Source: JBNKFQ01 sp050289385
GTDB taxonomy: Bacteria > Pseudomonadota > Gammaproteobacteria > Pseudomonadales > Porticoccaceae
Length of the DNA stretch: 23,715 nucleotides
Reading direction: 5' to 3'
NCBI GenBank assembly: GCA_050289385.1
Contig: JBNKFQ010000121.1
Span: 1 to 23,715, forward strand
Below the pieces are notes generated by a model. It was not told the origin of the DNA. It did not search any database and saw only the letters and a program-made list of their open reading frames with translations. Shown one piece after another: positions 13,091 to 21,884 of this stretch (its first letter is position 1; each line of letters starts with the position of its first letter). The position numbers and the translations under genes are program-made.

Positions 13091-14380
13091 ATGTCTTTTG
13101 AAACTGTTTCCGTAATAGGACTTGGCTACATAGGGTTGCCAACCGCAGCTGCATTTGCATCACGACGAAAAAAAGTTATTGGTGTGGATGTTAGTCAACA
13201 CGTTGTTGATACTATCAACAGCGGTGAGATACATATCGTGGAACCTGAACTTGATATGGTGGTTCATGCAGCAGTTACCGAAGGTTATTTGAAAGCAACC
13301 ACCACACCCGAGCCTGCCGATGCTTTTTTGATTGCTGTTCCCACGCCATTTAAAAATGGCAGTCAAACAGAATTTACTCATGAGCCGGATTTGAAATATA
13401 TCAAAGCTGCCTCAGATTCAATCGCGCCAGTGTTGAAATCAGGCGACCTGGTTATTCTTGAGTCTACGTCACCGGTGGGAGCCACCGAAAAAGTGGCAGA
13501 GTGGCTGGCGCTGCAACGACCAGACCTGACCTTCCCGCAAAGCTGTGGCGACGAATCGGATATACGTATTGCTCATTGTCCCGAGAGAGTTTTACCTGGG
13601 CATGTGATGCGTGAGCTGGTGGAAAATGATCGCGTTATTGGTGGCATGACACCAAAGTGTTCAGAAGCTGCAATAAGCCTTTACAAAATATTTGTAGAAG
13701 GTGAATGCCTGGTTACCAATGCTCGTACTGCAGAGATGGCCAAGTTGACGGAAAACAGCTTTCGCGATGTCAATATTGCTTTTGCAAATGAGTTATCTGT
13801 TATTTGCGACCAATTAAACATTGATATATGGGAGCTGATCAACCTGGCAAATCGACATCCCAGAGTGAATATACTACAACCAGGCCCTGGAGTAGGCGGC
13901 CACTGTATTGCTGTGGACCCCTGGTTTATTGTTAGTAAAACGCCGAAAGACGCACGTTTGATACACACAGCCCGACAGGTGAACGACAGTAAGCCAGAAT
14001 GGGTCATTGAAAAGGTGAAATTAACAATTGCTGACTTTATGCAAGCCAACCCGGATAAAACGTCAAGAGATGTGACATTGGCATGTTATGGCATTGCCTT
14101 TAAAGCAGATATAGATGACCTGCGTGAAAGTCCGGCACTCAATATTACCTTGGGTCTGGCCAAACAGTTGGGTGTAAATTTGCTGGTGGTTGAGCCGAAT
14201 GTCACAGATTTGCCAGCAGATTTGGTCGATGCGGGGGCAGAGTTGGTAACAAGTAGTCAGGCACAGCAGCAAGCGGACGTGGTTCTTATTCTGGTCGATC
14301 ACAAAGAATTCAGGCAATTGGACTGGCATGGGTTTCCTGCCATAGTGATTGACACCAAGGGAATTTTAGGCAGTCAATGA
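13091..14380 (+). CDS. wecC: UDP-N-acetyl-D-mannosamine dehydrogenase
   Basis: WecC oxidises UDP-ManNAc twice with NAD+ to UDP-ManNAcA, a uronic acid building block of enterobacterial common antigen and many capsules. The 429-residue protein has the Rossmann motif VIGLGYIGLPTAAAFA (8-23), VPTPF, LESTSPVG, the central dimerisation region TENSFRDVNIAFANEL, and the catalytic cysteine in GVGGHCIAVDPWF (C272). The C-terminal UDP-binding domain includes YGIAFKADIDDLRESP. The preceding epimerase gene fixes the substrate as ManNAc with good probability. The start ATG 13091 has an AAAGGAAA site. The stop overlaps the next start as ATGA, so the heparinase-like gene is probably co-translated. Confidence 0.93.
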   Translation: MSFETVSVIGLGYIGLPTAAAFASRRKKVIGVDVSQHVVDTINSGEIHIVEPELDMVVHAAVTEGYLKATTTPEPADAFLIAVPTPFKNGSQTEFTHEPDLKYIKAASDSIAPVLKSGDLVILESTSPVGATEKVAEWLALQRPDLTFPQSCGDESDIRIAHCPERVLPGHVMRELVENDRVIGGMTPKCSEAAISLYKIFVEGECLVTNARTAEMAKLTENSFRDVNIAFANELSVICDQLNIDIWELINLANRHPRVNILQPGPGVGGHCIAVDPWFIVSKTPKDARLIHTARQVNDSKPEWVIEKVKLTIADFMQANPDKTSRDVTLACYGIAFKADIDDLRESPALNITLGLAKQLGVNLLVVEPNVTDLPADLVDAGAELVTSSQAQQQADVVLILVDHKEFRQLDWHGFPAIVIDTKGILGSQ

Positions 14381-16353
14381 ATACGAGTCTTGTCAGACGT
14401 ATTCTGTCCAAGCCACTGCCGGTAATTTTGTTTCGATTAAAGCAAAGTCTTGTTCTGGCATGCATGGCGAGATTTGGTGTCTGGCCGATCCTGTCTGCCC
14501 GGCTGGAGCGAAGCGCTCTATGTTCCCGGTCGATGCAGGTGAACACCACGTTATTGCCTGATGATAAACCCACCCTGAATAGTGATCAGAGTGAATCGTT
14601 AAAGGCTGTAGCAGAATCCGTGCTTACTTCCGGATTCAGGATTTTTGGTCAGCAGGTACCCGATCTCGATACCTGTGATTTTTCCACGGACTGGCGGTTC
14701 GATCATTACTGGAAACAACAATACTTTAAGCATTATCAATTCTACGAATATAAAAAAATTCCCTATGACGTAAAATTTCCCTGGGAATTGTCGCGTATGC
14801 ACTATTTGATTCCAGTGTTGGCTGAACAATGGGTTGGCAAGTTGAATGTTGCCACCTTGCGCTGGGTACACAATTTTCTGGTGCGCTGGCGCGGCGAAAA
14901 CCCCTTGGCATACAGTGTGAACTGGTATCCCATGGAAGCTTCCATGCGCGCGATAAATCTGGCCTTGATGCTGGACTTTGTTTGTGTTTTATCAAAGGAT
15001 GCTGCTCGGGAAGATGAGAAAACTGTTTTACAAGATCTGGAACTTTTTTTGCAATTGATGCTGGAAGAGCATGGCGCTTTTATTTGGGCCAATCGTGAAT
15101 TTACTGATGTTCGGGGCAACCATTTTACAGCTAACCTTGTTGCCCTGTTATTGGTCGGGCAAGCCTTGCATTGCAAAAAACGCCGTCATCGTAATTGGGT
15201 CGATTACGCGCTTGAGTGGCTGGACCGGGAAGTGCTTTTGCAGTTTTGCAGTGACGGTGTCAACTTTGAAAAGTCCTGTGCTTATCACAAGCTGGTGCTG
15301 GAACTCTTTCTGGTGACGGCAATTGTTCGCGACAAAATGGGTAATCCTTTTTCTACAGGACACAAGAAATTGCTGCAGAGTGCTGCTCGCTTCAGCGATG
15401 CCCTGACGCGTCCGGATGGACTTGCTGCCAATTTTGGCGATACGGATGACGCTGTTGTCTTGCCCTTTGATATTGAGTGCCCGCGCAGTCATGGCTCCGT
15501 AGTGGAGTTGGCTCGCAATTATTTCGATTCTTCCATAGGCACAGTTGCTTTTGCCGACAAATACCAATTGTCCTCACTGTTTTTTCTGGGTGCTGCGCGG
15601 CAGAGTGAGACGGCTTGTTCACAATCGGAAGTGTTGTCTTTTCCGGACGGTGGCTATGTTGTAGTGCGTCACCAGGCAAAAGGCTTCTTTGCCATGGTTG
15701 ATATTGGTGAGGTGGGTATGGCTGGTCGCGGTGGTCATGGGCACAACGATCTGCTGGCTTTTGAGCTTTGTGTTTCGGGCAAGACAATGGTTGTTGACCC
15801 GGGGTGTTCAGGTTATACCGCAGATTTGGATAAAAAGGCCCGCTACAGGAGTACAGCAAGCCATTCAACGGTTGAACTTTTTGCGCAAGAGATGGCGCGA
15901 TTTGCTGGTCATTGGGCCATTCACAACGACGCTCTGCCATTGGATATCTCAGTACAAAACATTGAAGGCGGTGTACAGATAAGTGCTACCCATACCGGGT
16001 ATGAGCGCATCGCAGAGGGTTGCCGCGTAACCAGAACATTTACCATTTGTCCAGACCAGCAGATTTTGCATATCACAGATTTGATTCAAACTCCGGTTCA
16101 GTCAACTCCGGCGTGTTGGCATTTTCCTGTGGGCATAGCGATGGTGCAGAAGGTTGATGAACGGGGCACTTGGGTAGTGGAAAATTCGGACTGCAGCTGC
16201 GCATTTAAAGCACAATTGCCGGTAACCGTTGTATCCGCGCCATATAGCGAAGGCTATGGACAGGAAGTTGACGGACAGGTTATCGAGATAACAGCGCGAG
16301 TACCGGAAGGAGAACACCAGTACAGATTTTGCTTTGAAGCAATTCAAGGGTGA
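14377..16353 (+). CDS. Heparinase II/III (alginate lyase)-family protein
   Basis: The 658-residue protein has the two-part layout of the heparinase II/III family. An N-terminal alpha-helical toroid covers about 70-390, with the typical NWYPMEASMRAINLA near 182-196. A C-terminal beta-sandwich domain contains GRGGHGHNDLLAFEL (H454, H456, N457) and VVDPGCSGYT. These enzymes cleave uronic-acid-containing glycans by beta-elimination. Homologues inside exopolysaccharide loci are thought to trim or edit the polymer, but no lyase activity has been shown by the sequence alone. No clear signal peptide is seen, although the N-terminus has a moderately hydrophobic stretch at about 14-40. It overlaps wecC by 4 bp, consistent with a substrate containing ManNAcA made by WecB/WecC. 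An epimerase or pseudo-enzyme role remains possible. Confidence 0.85.
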   Translation: MNTSLVRRILSKPLPVILFRLKQSLVLACMARFGVWPILSARLERSALCSRSMQVNTTLLPDDKPTLNSDQSESLKAVAESVLTSGFRIFGQQVPDLDTCDFSTDWRFDHYWKQQYFKHYQFYEYKKIPYDVKFPWELSRMHYLIPVLAEQWVGKLNVATLRWVHNFLVRWRGENPLAYSVNWYPMEASMRAINLALMLDFVCVLSKDAAREDEKTVLQDLELFLQLMLEEHGAFIWANREFTDVRGNHFTANLVALLLVGQALHCKKRRHRNWVDYALEWLDREVLLQFCSDGVNFEKSCAYHKLVLELFLVTAIVRDKMGNPFSTGHKKLLQSAARFSDALTRPDGLAANFGDTDDAVVLPFDIECPRSHGSVVELARNYFDSSIGTVAFADKYQLSSLFFLGAARQSETACSQSEVLSFPDGGYVVVRHQAKGFFAMVDIGEVGMAGRGGHGHNDLLAFELCVSGKTMVVDPGCSGYTADLDKKARYRSTASHSTVELFAQEMARFAGHWAIHNDALPLDISVQNIEGGVQISATHTGYERIAEGCRVTRTFTICPDQQILHITDLIQTPVQSTPACWHFPVGIAMVQKVDERGTWVVENSDCSCAFKAQLPVTVVSAPYSEGYGQEVDGQVIEITARVPEGEHQYRFCFEAIQG

Positions 16354-16355
16354 CC

Positions 16356-16430
16356 ATGACAGCATCTTGCTGTTATGGCAAGGGAACACCCATAATGTCG
16401 TTTTTTATCGCTTTGACAGTTGGCAGATAA
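16356..16430 (+). other. Possible 24-codon ORF in the gap before the oxidoreductase gene
   Basis: An ATG two bases after the heparinase-family stop opens a 24-codon frame ending with TAA just before the oxidoreductase start. There is a small CTTGC/GCAAG hairpin within it. The spacing would allow re-initiation, but the peptide has no recognisable feature and there is no clear ribosome-binding site, so chance is most likely. Confidence 0.12.
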
Positions 16431-16434
16431 CTTT

Positions 16435-18639
16435 ATGAAACAGGTTTTCCTCTCTGGACAAGGACAAGTTGATGTTCTGGATGCCCCGGTGCCTGGCCGT
16501 GCAGGTGGCAGCATTTTGGTTCGTAGCGCGTACTCGCTGATCAGTGCGGGAACAGAAGGCGCTGCTGTTACCAAAAATGATGGCGTGAAAGGCTTGTACG
16601 AAAAGGTGATGAACTCCAGAGATCGGGCGGGGCAGGTATGGGACATGGTGCAAAGCCAGGGGCTGACACAAACCATGGACCTGATTCGCCACAAGCTCGA
16701 CGATAAGAACCCGGTTGGTTACAGCCTGGCTGGTGTGGTTCTGGAATCTGGCAGTGACGATACCGGGTTCAAGACTGGGCAACGGGTAGCCTGCATGGGT
16801 ACGGGGTTTGCCAACCATGCCGAGTTTGCTGTCATTCCCAAAAATCTGGCCGTTGCCTTGCCCGACAATGTCGGTCTGGATCAGGCGGCGTTTGCGGCCA
16901 TTGCCTGTATAGCGATGCAAGGCATTCGACGTTTGGACCTGTCGCCTGGTGAACGTATCGTGATCGTTGGCCTGGGTTTGATCGGGCAGGTGGCATTACG
17001 ATTGGCGACTGCCATGGGCTATCAGGCGTTTGGTTGTGATATTGACGACCAGCGTGTTGCCCGGGCTCGTCAGCACGGCAATGCTCGCACTGTTCTGAAC
17101 TCTGCCTCAACTGACCCGGTGGCAGCTATAACTGAAGCGACAAATGGGGTCGGTGTAGACGGCGTAGTGATTTGCGCCTCAGCCAAAGTGGACGGCATTA
17201 TCAATCAGGCCTTTGAATTTTGTCGCCGCCGTGGTCGTGTGTCGGTAGTGGGCGACATTGGCCTTGGCTTGCAACGCGCAAAAATGTACGCCAAAGAGCT
17301 TGAGGTCAGATTGTCCTGCTCTTATGGGGTGGGGCGCTATGATCCTGATTATGAAGTGGGTGGTCAGGATTATCCCTTGCCATACGCGCGTTGGACCGAA
17401 CGTCGAAATCTGGAATATTTTCTTGAGCTGCTTTCCCGCGGGCAGCTGGATCTGTCTGACCTGGTGTCGGCCAAAATAGAAATAGACGACGCCAAAAATG
17501 CCTATTCCCTGATTAAATCAAATGACCCCGACATTTACGGTGTCTTGCTCGATTATCGCCTGCCGGAAAAACCCGAGCTGCCGGATCTGGCGTTTGTGTG
17601 TCGTTATGAAGAACCGGCTGCGGGTAACCAGGACAAAGTTCGCGTTGGGCTCATTGGCGTTGGCAGTTATGCCAAAGCGGTGCACGTTCCCAATATTCAA
17701 AAGCTGGATAATATGCAAATACGTGCCGTGGCCAGCAAGTCTGGTGCGTCGGCAACTGTTGTTGCCAAAAAAGTAAACGCGGCGTACGCCAGCTCTGATG
17801 TTGGCGAGTTGCTGTCAGACGAACAACTGGACGCCGTGATTATTTCCACTCGCCACGCATCACATGCCGGTTTGGTTCTGGACGCGCTGTCTGCGGGCAA
17901 ACATGTTTTTGTAGAAAAGCCGATGGCGACAACAGTGGCAGACTGTCTCAAGATCGTTGCGGCACAACAACGGGCCGGGCGGGTTGTTCGTGTCGGTTAT
18001 AACCGGCGCTTCGCGCCCTGTTTAACAAGCATGAAAGCCGCAGTAGGCGAGGGCCGCAAGTTGTTTAATATCCGCGTTAATGTTGGCGCCATTGGCGGCC
18101 ACTGGTCTAATACTTCAGATGAAGGAGGTCGCTTAATGGGCGAGGGCGTACATTTTTTTGACCTCGCCAACTGGATGATGGACTGTGCGCCGCAATCTGT
18201 TACCGCAACTTTTATGGGGAAGGTCGACCCTTTGAATCCGGACGCCAGCATCAGTATTGGTTATGAAGATAGTTCTGTCGCAAATATTACTTATACAACA
18301 GTTGGTCACACCGGGCGCGGTAAGGAATATTTTGAATTGTTTGGTAATGGCCGCACGGTGGTGATGGACGATTACCGGCAAACAAGCGCATACGGTTGCA
18401 AAGCAATCAGTAGTCGCAAGGGCAGGGGTGACAAGGGGCAGGCGGGGGCAATGGCCGAGTTTTCCCGGACTATTGTTGATGGCAAGTCCGATGGTGGTGC
18501 TGACACCCTGGCTGGACTGTGGGCTACCGCTATTACTGAAGCCGCTATTGCCAGTGCAGAACAAGGGTGTCGTATCGATCTGCCGGAGTTTATTGCGGAG
18601 CAGACGGAAAGTAATGAGGGGCAGTCTAAAAGTGATTAG
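16435..18639 (+). CDS. Two-domain oxidoreductase: medium-chain dehydrogenase fused to a GFO/IDH/MocA dehydrogenase
   Basis: The product (734 residues) is a fusion. Residues 1 to about 380 form a medium-chain alcohol dehydrogenase-like unit with ISAGTEG, a GYSLAGVV segment and the Rossmann loop VGLGLIGQVALRLA (Gly-rich 179-184). Residues about 400 to 725 form a GFO/IDH/MocA unit with VGLIGVGSYAKAVHVPN (Gly-rich 405-410), the catalytic EKP motif (494-496) and GYNRRFAP. NAD(P)-dependent oxidation and reduction of a sugar nucleotide or glycan-linked sugar is the likely role; two consecutive redox steps in one protein would permit epimerisation. ATG 16435 is preferred; TTG 16420 would add five residues. 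The family usually occurs beside heparinase II/III genes, as here. The substrate is unknown. Confidence 0.87.
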   Translation: MKQVFLSGQGQVDVLDAPVPGRAGGSILVRSAYSLISAGTEGAAVTKNDGVKGLYEKVMNSRDRAGQVWDMVQSQGLTQTMDLIRHKLDDKNPVGYSLAGVVLESGSDDTGFKTGQRVACMGTGFANHAEFAVIPKNLAVALPDNVGLDQAAFAAIACIAMQGIRRLDLSPGERIVIVGLGLIGQVALRLATAMGYQAFGCDIDDQRVARARQHGNARTVLNSASTDPVAAITEATNGVGVDGVVICASAKVDGIINQAFEFCRRRGRVSVVGDIGLGLQRAKMYAKELEVRLSCSYGVGRYDPDYEVGGQDYPLPYARWTERRNLEYFLELLSRGQLDLSDLVSAKIEIDDAKNAYSLIKSNDPDIYGVLLDYRLPEKPELPDLAFVCRYEEPAAGNQDKVRVGLIGVGSYAKAVHVPNIQKLDNMQIRAVASKSGASATVVAKKVNAAYASSDVGELLSDEQLDAVIISTRHASHAGLVLDALSAGKHVFVEKPMATTVADCLKIVAAQQRAGRVVRVGYNRRFAPCLTSMKAAVGEGRKLFNIRVNVGAIGGHWSNTSDEGGRLMGEGVHFFDLANWMMDCAPQSVTATFMGKVDPLNPDASISIGYEDSSVANITYTTVGHTGRGKEYFELFGNGRTVVMDDYRQTSAYGCKAISSRKGRGDKGQAGAMAEFSRTIVDGKSDGGADTLAGLWATAITEAAIASAEQGCRIDLPEFIAEQTESNEGQSKSD

Positions 18640-18697
18640 TCTGAAGGGTAGCTAAAGAACAGAGAGAGTTGTAGCAGGCCCAGGAAAGCTTCAGACT
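18638..18697. repeat. 9-bp inverted repeat in the oxidoreductase-asnB gap
   Basis: AGTCTGAAG (18638-18646), which begins inside the oxidoreductase stop codon, and CTTCAGACT (18689-18697) are perfectly complementary across a 42-base loop. No T-run follows, so it is not an intrinsic terminator. It ends 26 bp before the asnB start and could influence its translation or message stability. It may also be chance. Confidence 0.45.
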
Positions 18698-18723
18698 GAA
18701 ACCCCAAGTGTGAGTACCAATAA

Positions 18724-20643
18724 ATGTGTGGAATTCTCGGCATCGTCAATATTGAAAATCGGCACCCGGTCGATCCGGCCATGTTGCAGGATATGGCAAG
18801 AACCATGACGCATCGGGGCCCGGATGGCGCAGGGGTCTGGATTCAGCCAAATGCCCAGTGCGGGTTGGCGCACCGGCGATTGTCTATTGTGGATCTCAGC
18901 GACGCCGGTCATCAACCCATGGCTACGCCCGATGAGCGCGTTTGGGTAACCTTCAATGGTGAAATATACAATTACCCCGAATTGCGTAGCGATATGGAAG
19001 CGCGGGGCTATTCGTTTCGATCGAACTCTGATACCGAAGTTATTCTTTATTTGTATCGTGAGTATGGGGATAGTTTTTACGAATATCTCGACGGTGATTT
19101 TGGTATAGGACTTTGGGACAGTGACAAACAGCAGCTTGTTTTGTGCCGCGATCGTGCAGGCGTAAAACCGGTGTATTACGCTCATGTCGATGGGCGCTTT
19201 ATTTTTGCATCTGAAATTAAAGCCTTGCTCAAATACCCGGGAATTGAGAAGGGTATTGATCCCACCTCGTTTTATCATTATCTCAGTTTTCTGGTGGTAC
19301 CACCGCCAGGAACTTTGGTAAAGGGAATTTCAAAACTGGAGGCGGCCAGTGCCATGGTTTTGTCACCAGCCCGGGGATTTACACCTGATTTGAAAAAATA
19401 TTGGTTACCCTTGCCCAACGTTGAAAATAATCGCAGCTTCAGCGACCTTGATGACGAGTTGGAAGCCTTGTTTTCCGCATCAGTAAAAAAACGCCTGATG
19501 TCGGATGTGCCTGTAGGGGTTCTGTTTTCAGGAGGCGTGGACTCCACTCTCAACCTGTGTTCTTTTGGCAAACTGGTAGCACCTGAGCGGGTTAAAACCT
19601 TCACCATTGGCATGGACAATGCCGGTGCTTTTCACGACGATTCGGCCATCGCTCGGGAAATGGCTGCACGGCTGGGTAGTGAACATCACGAAGTGCGCAT
19701 CAGCGAAGCAGATCTGCTCGGTGCAGCGCAAAAACTTGCCCAGCTCCAGGACGAGCCCATATCCGATCCAGTGGCGGTACCCTTGTACTTTGTGACCAAA
19801 ATGGCAAAGGAGCAGGGCGTAACTGTGCTGCAAGCAGGGGAAGGTGCTGACGAACTGTTTTGCGGTTACAGCAATTATCGACGATTTATGACGCATCACG
19901 ACCGACTTTGGCAACCGCTGTCGCGGCTACCGCGATGGGTCGGAGGTCTGGGTGCGGGCGTGCTTTCGCTGAGCAATAATCCACGCAACAGAAAAATAAG
20001 GGACGTATTTGTTCGCCGTGCCAAAGGGCAAGAGTTGTTTATGTCCTCTGCCGTGGCGTATTACGAACTGGAAAAACAACGTATTTTGTCGCCAGATCTG
20101 CGTCGTGATATGGCAAAAACAGATTCATTTGATGTGGTTTCTCCGTACTACGAACGCATTGCGGCTGCTTGCCCAGGCGCCAGTTTTTTGCAAAAAATGA
20201 CATTTATTGAACTGCAGCTGCGTTTGCCCGAGTTGCTGTTAATGCGTGCGGACAAAATGGCGATGGCCAATTCACTGGAAATACGAGTGCCATTCCTGGA
20301 TCGGGATTTAATGGACTTTGCCATGCGTGTGCCAGATGCCTACAAATTGCGTGATGGCATCGCAAAAGAGCCCATCAAACGCCTGGCTGCCAGCTATGTA
20401 AACCGTGAAGATATTTATCGCCCCAAAACCGGTTTTGGAGTTCCGATACAACAGTGGTTCAAAGGGGAGCTGGGTGATGCCCTGATGGATCTGCTGTCCA
20501 GCAGTCGGCACGATCACAGTCAGTTGTTTGATCGCGGGGCCATTCACCACCATCTTCGCCATGGTTTGAGAACCGTTAACGAAGCTTTTCAGTTGTGGGT
20601 TATTTACAACATGCTGGTATGGCAAGAAGGACTGGCAGCTTGA
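18724..20643 (+). CDS. asnB: Asparagine synthase (glutamine-hydrolysing)-type amidotransferase
   Basis: The 639-residue protein has an N-terminal class II glutaminase domain with the nucleophile Cys2 directly after Met (MCGILGIV) and HRGPDGAG. The C-terminal ATP-PPi synthetase domain has the pyrophosphate loop SGGVDS (269-274), the QAGEGADELFCGY segment and LRADKMAMANSLEIRVPFLD. Asparagine synthesis is one possibility, but in polysaccharide loci members of this family (for example WbpS in Pseudomonas aeruginosa O6) are proposed to amidate uronic acids. The upstream UDP-ManNAcA genes make that role attractive. The requirement for Cys at position 2 fixes the start, although no good ribosome-binding site is visible. 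It ends in TGATG, coupling it to the flippase gene. Confidence 0.9.
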   Translation: MCGILGIVNIENRHPVDPAMLQDMARTMTHRGPDGAGVWIQPNAQCGLAHRRLSIVDLSDAGHQPMATPDERVWVTFNGEIYNYPELRSDMEARGYSFRSNSDTEVILYLYREYGDSFYEYLDGDFGIGLWDSDKQQLVLCRDRAGVKPVYYAHVDGRFIFASEIKALLKYPGIEKGIDPTSFYHYLSFLVVPPPGTLVKGISKLEAASAMVLSPARGFTPDLKKYWLPLPNVENNRSFSDLDDELEALFSASVKKRLMSDVPVGVLFSGGVDSTLNLCSFGKLVAPERVKTFTIGMDNAGAFHDDSAIAREMAARLGSEHHEVRISEADLLGAAQKLAQLQDEPISDPVAVPLYFVTKMAKEQGVTVLQAGEGADELFCGYSNYRRFMTHHDRLWQPLSRLPRWVGGLGAGVLSLSNNPRNRKIRDVFVRRAKGQELFMSSAVAYYELEKQRILSPDLRRDMAKTDSFDVVSPYYERIAAACPGASFLQKMTFIELQLRLPELLLMRADKMAMANSLEIRVPFLDRDLMDFAMRVPDAYKLRDGIAKEPIKRLAASYVNREDIYRPKTGFGVPIQQWFKGELGDALMDLLSSSRHDHSQLFDRGAIHHHLRHGLRTVNEAFQLWVIYNMLVWQEGLAA

Positions 20644-21884
20644 TGACCTCTTCGGCACGTAATCAGGTTGCGATAAATCTGGGCTTTACGCTGCTCAAAA
20701 GCGTTTTTGTCCTGTTCAGCTTGTCATTGGCGGATACCCTGCTTGCTGCTCCGTTGATGGGGCTGGTACTGTTGCTGCGGCGCCAGGGCGCTCTGTGGGG
20801 TAATTTGCTGCAACTGGGTTTGTCCCAGAGTTTGCAAAAATTTTATATCGCCAGTGCCGATGATCGCGAACGACGCCAGCTTTGGGCCACCTTGGTGCGA
20901 TGGGTAGCTTTGGCGACTGGTATAGCCATACTATTGTGTGGCTTGTTCGGTAACACCATCTCTTTCGCTTTGCTCGGCAGGTCAGATGCTGCGTTTGGCT
21001 GGGCCATTGGTATTTATATGTCGGGAATCGCTTTGGGCTATATGGCGTGTTCCTCGTGGATGGCAGAATTTCGTTTTGTGCAATCCAATCTGATTGATTG
21101 GCTCAACGGTAGTCTGATTTTTGTACTGTGTTTGTTGCTTGGGCATCAGCTCGGGGATATCGCTCTGGTGTTTTGGTTAGCGGGTCTGACCGTGGTGGCA
21201 CCGCTGTTGTCGCTGGTCTGGTTTATGAATAAAAATGGCGGACAGTCAGAGCTGAGAACTGCCCGTTGGAAACCGGACGCTGACGTCTGCAAATTTGGCT
21301 TTACCCGTGCCCTGACCGCTTTTGCTGATATGGGTACGCTTGTGCTTGGTCCGTGGCTATTAAAGCATCAGCCCGAAAAAGCCGGTTATCTGATTTTGTC
21401 TTACACCGCCATTCGGCTAGCCCAGGCAGTGGTATTGCCGGTGGCACAGGTTCTGGCGCTGCGCGCCAACAGTCATTACCATGACCAGAGCCTGGAAGAG
21501 CGGCGTGTACTCTGGTTGTGTGGGTTGGCGTTTGCGGGCGGTGGTTTGAGTGTTGGATTTTACTATTTGGTGGGGGATTGGCTGGTATCCCTGTGGTTGC
21601 CCAGTTCCTTTCAACAGGTAATACCATTGCTGGACCGTTTGATGCCTTTTTTGCCAGCAGTGTGTATTTTTTATGCGTTGCGAAATTTTGTTGACCTGCG
21701 ATTCAAATCGCCAATAAATCTTTATGCCTTGTTATTTGCACTGTTACTGTTTGTTGCGTCGTTTTTTATGTCAAATAGCGATGGTGCAGACGCTGCTGTT
21801 TTTTCGAGCCAGTTAATGTTTGGCTTTTTCTATGTATACGGGACAATAATTACCCTGGTTATGTATAAAAGGACGGTTTCGTGA
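20643..21884 (+). CDS. wzx: Polysaccharide flippase-like membrane protein (Wzx/MATE-like)
   Basis: The 413-residue product is strongly hydrophobic throughout, with roughly ten to twelve membrane segments separated by short charged loops. There is no signal peptide and no soluble domain. The profile and position next to a Wzy-like gene and a glycosyltransferase fit a Wzx-type undecaprenyl-diphosphate oligosaccharide flippase, but no single catalytic motif identifies the family. The start is placed at ATG 20643, where TGATG overlaps the asnB stop; an in-frame ATG at 20595 lies within asnB and would add an unlikely hydrophilic extension. The stop overlaps the next gene as GTGA. Confidence 0.75.
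   Translation: MTSSARNQVAINLGFTLLKSVFVLFSLSLADTLLAAPLMGLVLLLRRQGALWGNLLQLGLSQSLQKFYIASADDRERRQLWATLVRWVALATGIAILLCGLFGNTISFALLGRSDAAFGWAIGIYMSGIALGYMACSSWMAEFRFVQSNLIDWLNGSLIFVLCLLLGHQLGDIALVFWLAGLTVVAPLLSLVWFMNKNGGQSELRTARWKPDADVCKFGFTRALTAFADMGTLVLGPWLLKHQPEKAGYLILSYTAIRLAQAVVLPVAQVLALRANSHYHDQSLEERRVLWLCGLAFAGGGLSVGFYYLVGDWLVSLWLPSSFQQVIPLLDRLMPFLPAVCIFYALRNFVDLRFKSPINLYALLFALLLFVASFFMSNSDGADAAVFSSQLMFGFFYVYGTIITLVMYKRTVS

Noticed and set aside
15392..15940. 182-codon - strand frame opposite the heparinase-family gene
   Set aside because: Shadow of a well-supported sense gene; low-complexity composition and no domain.
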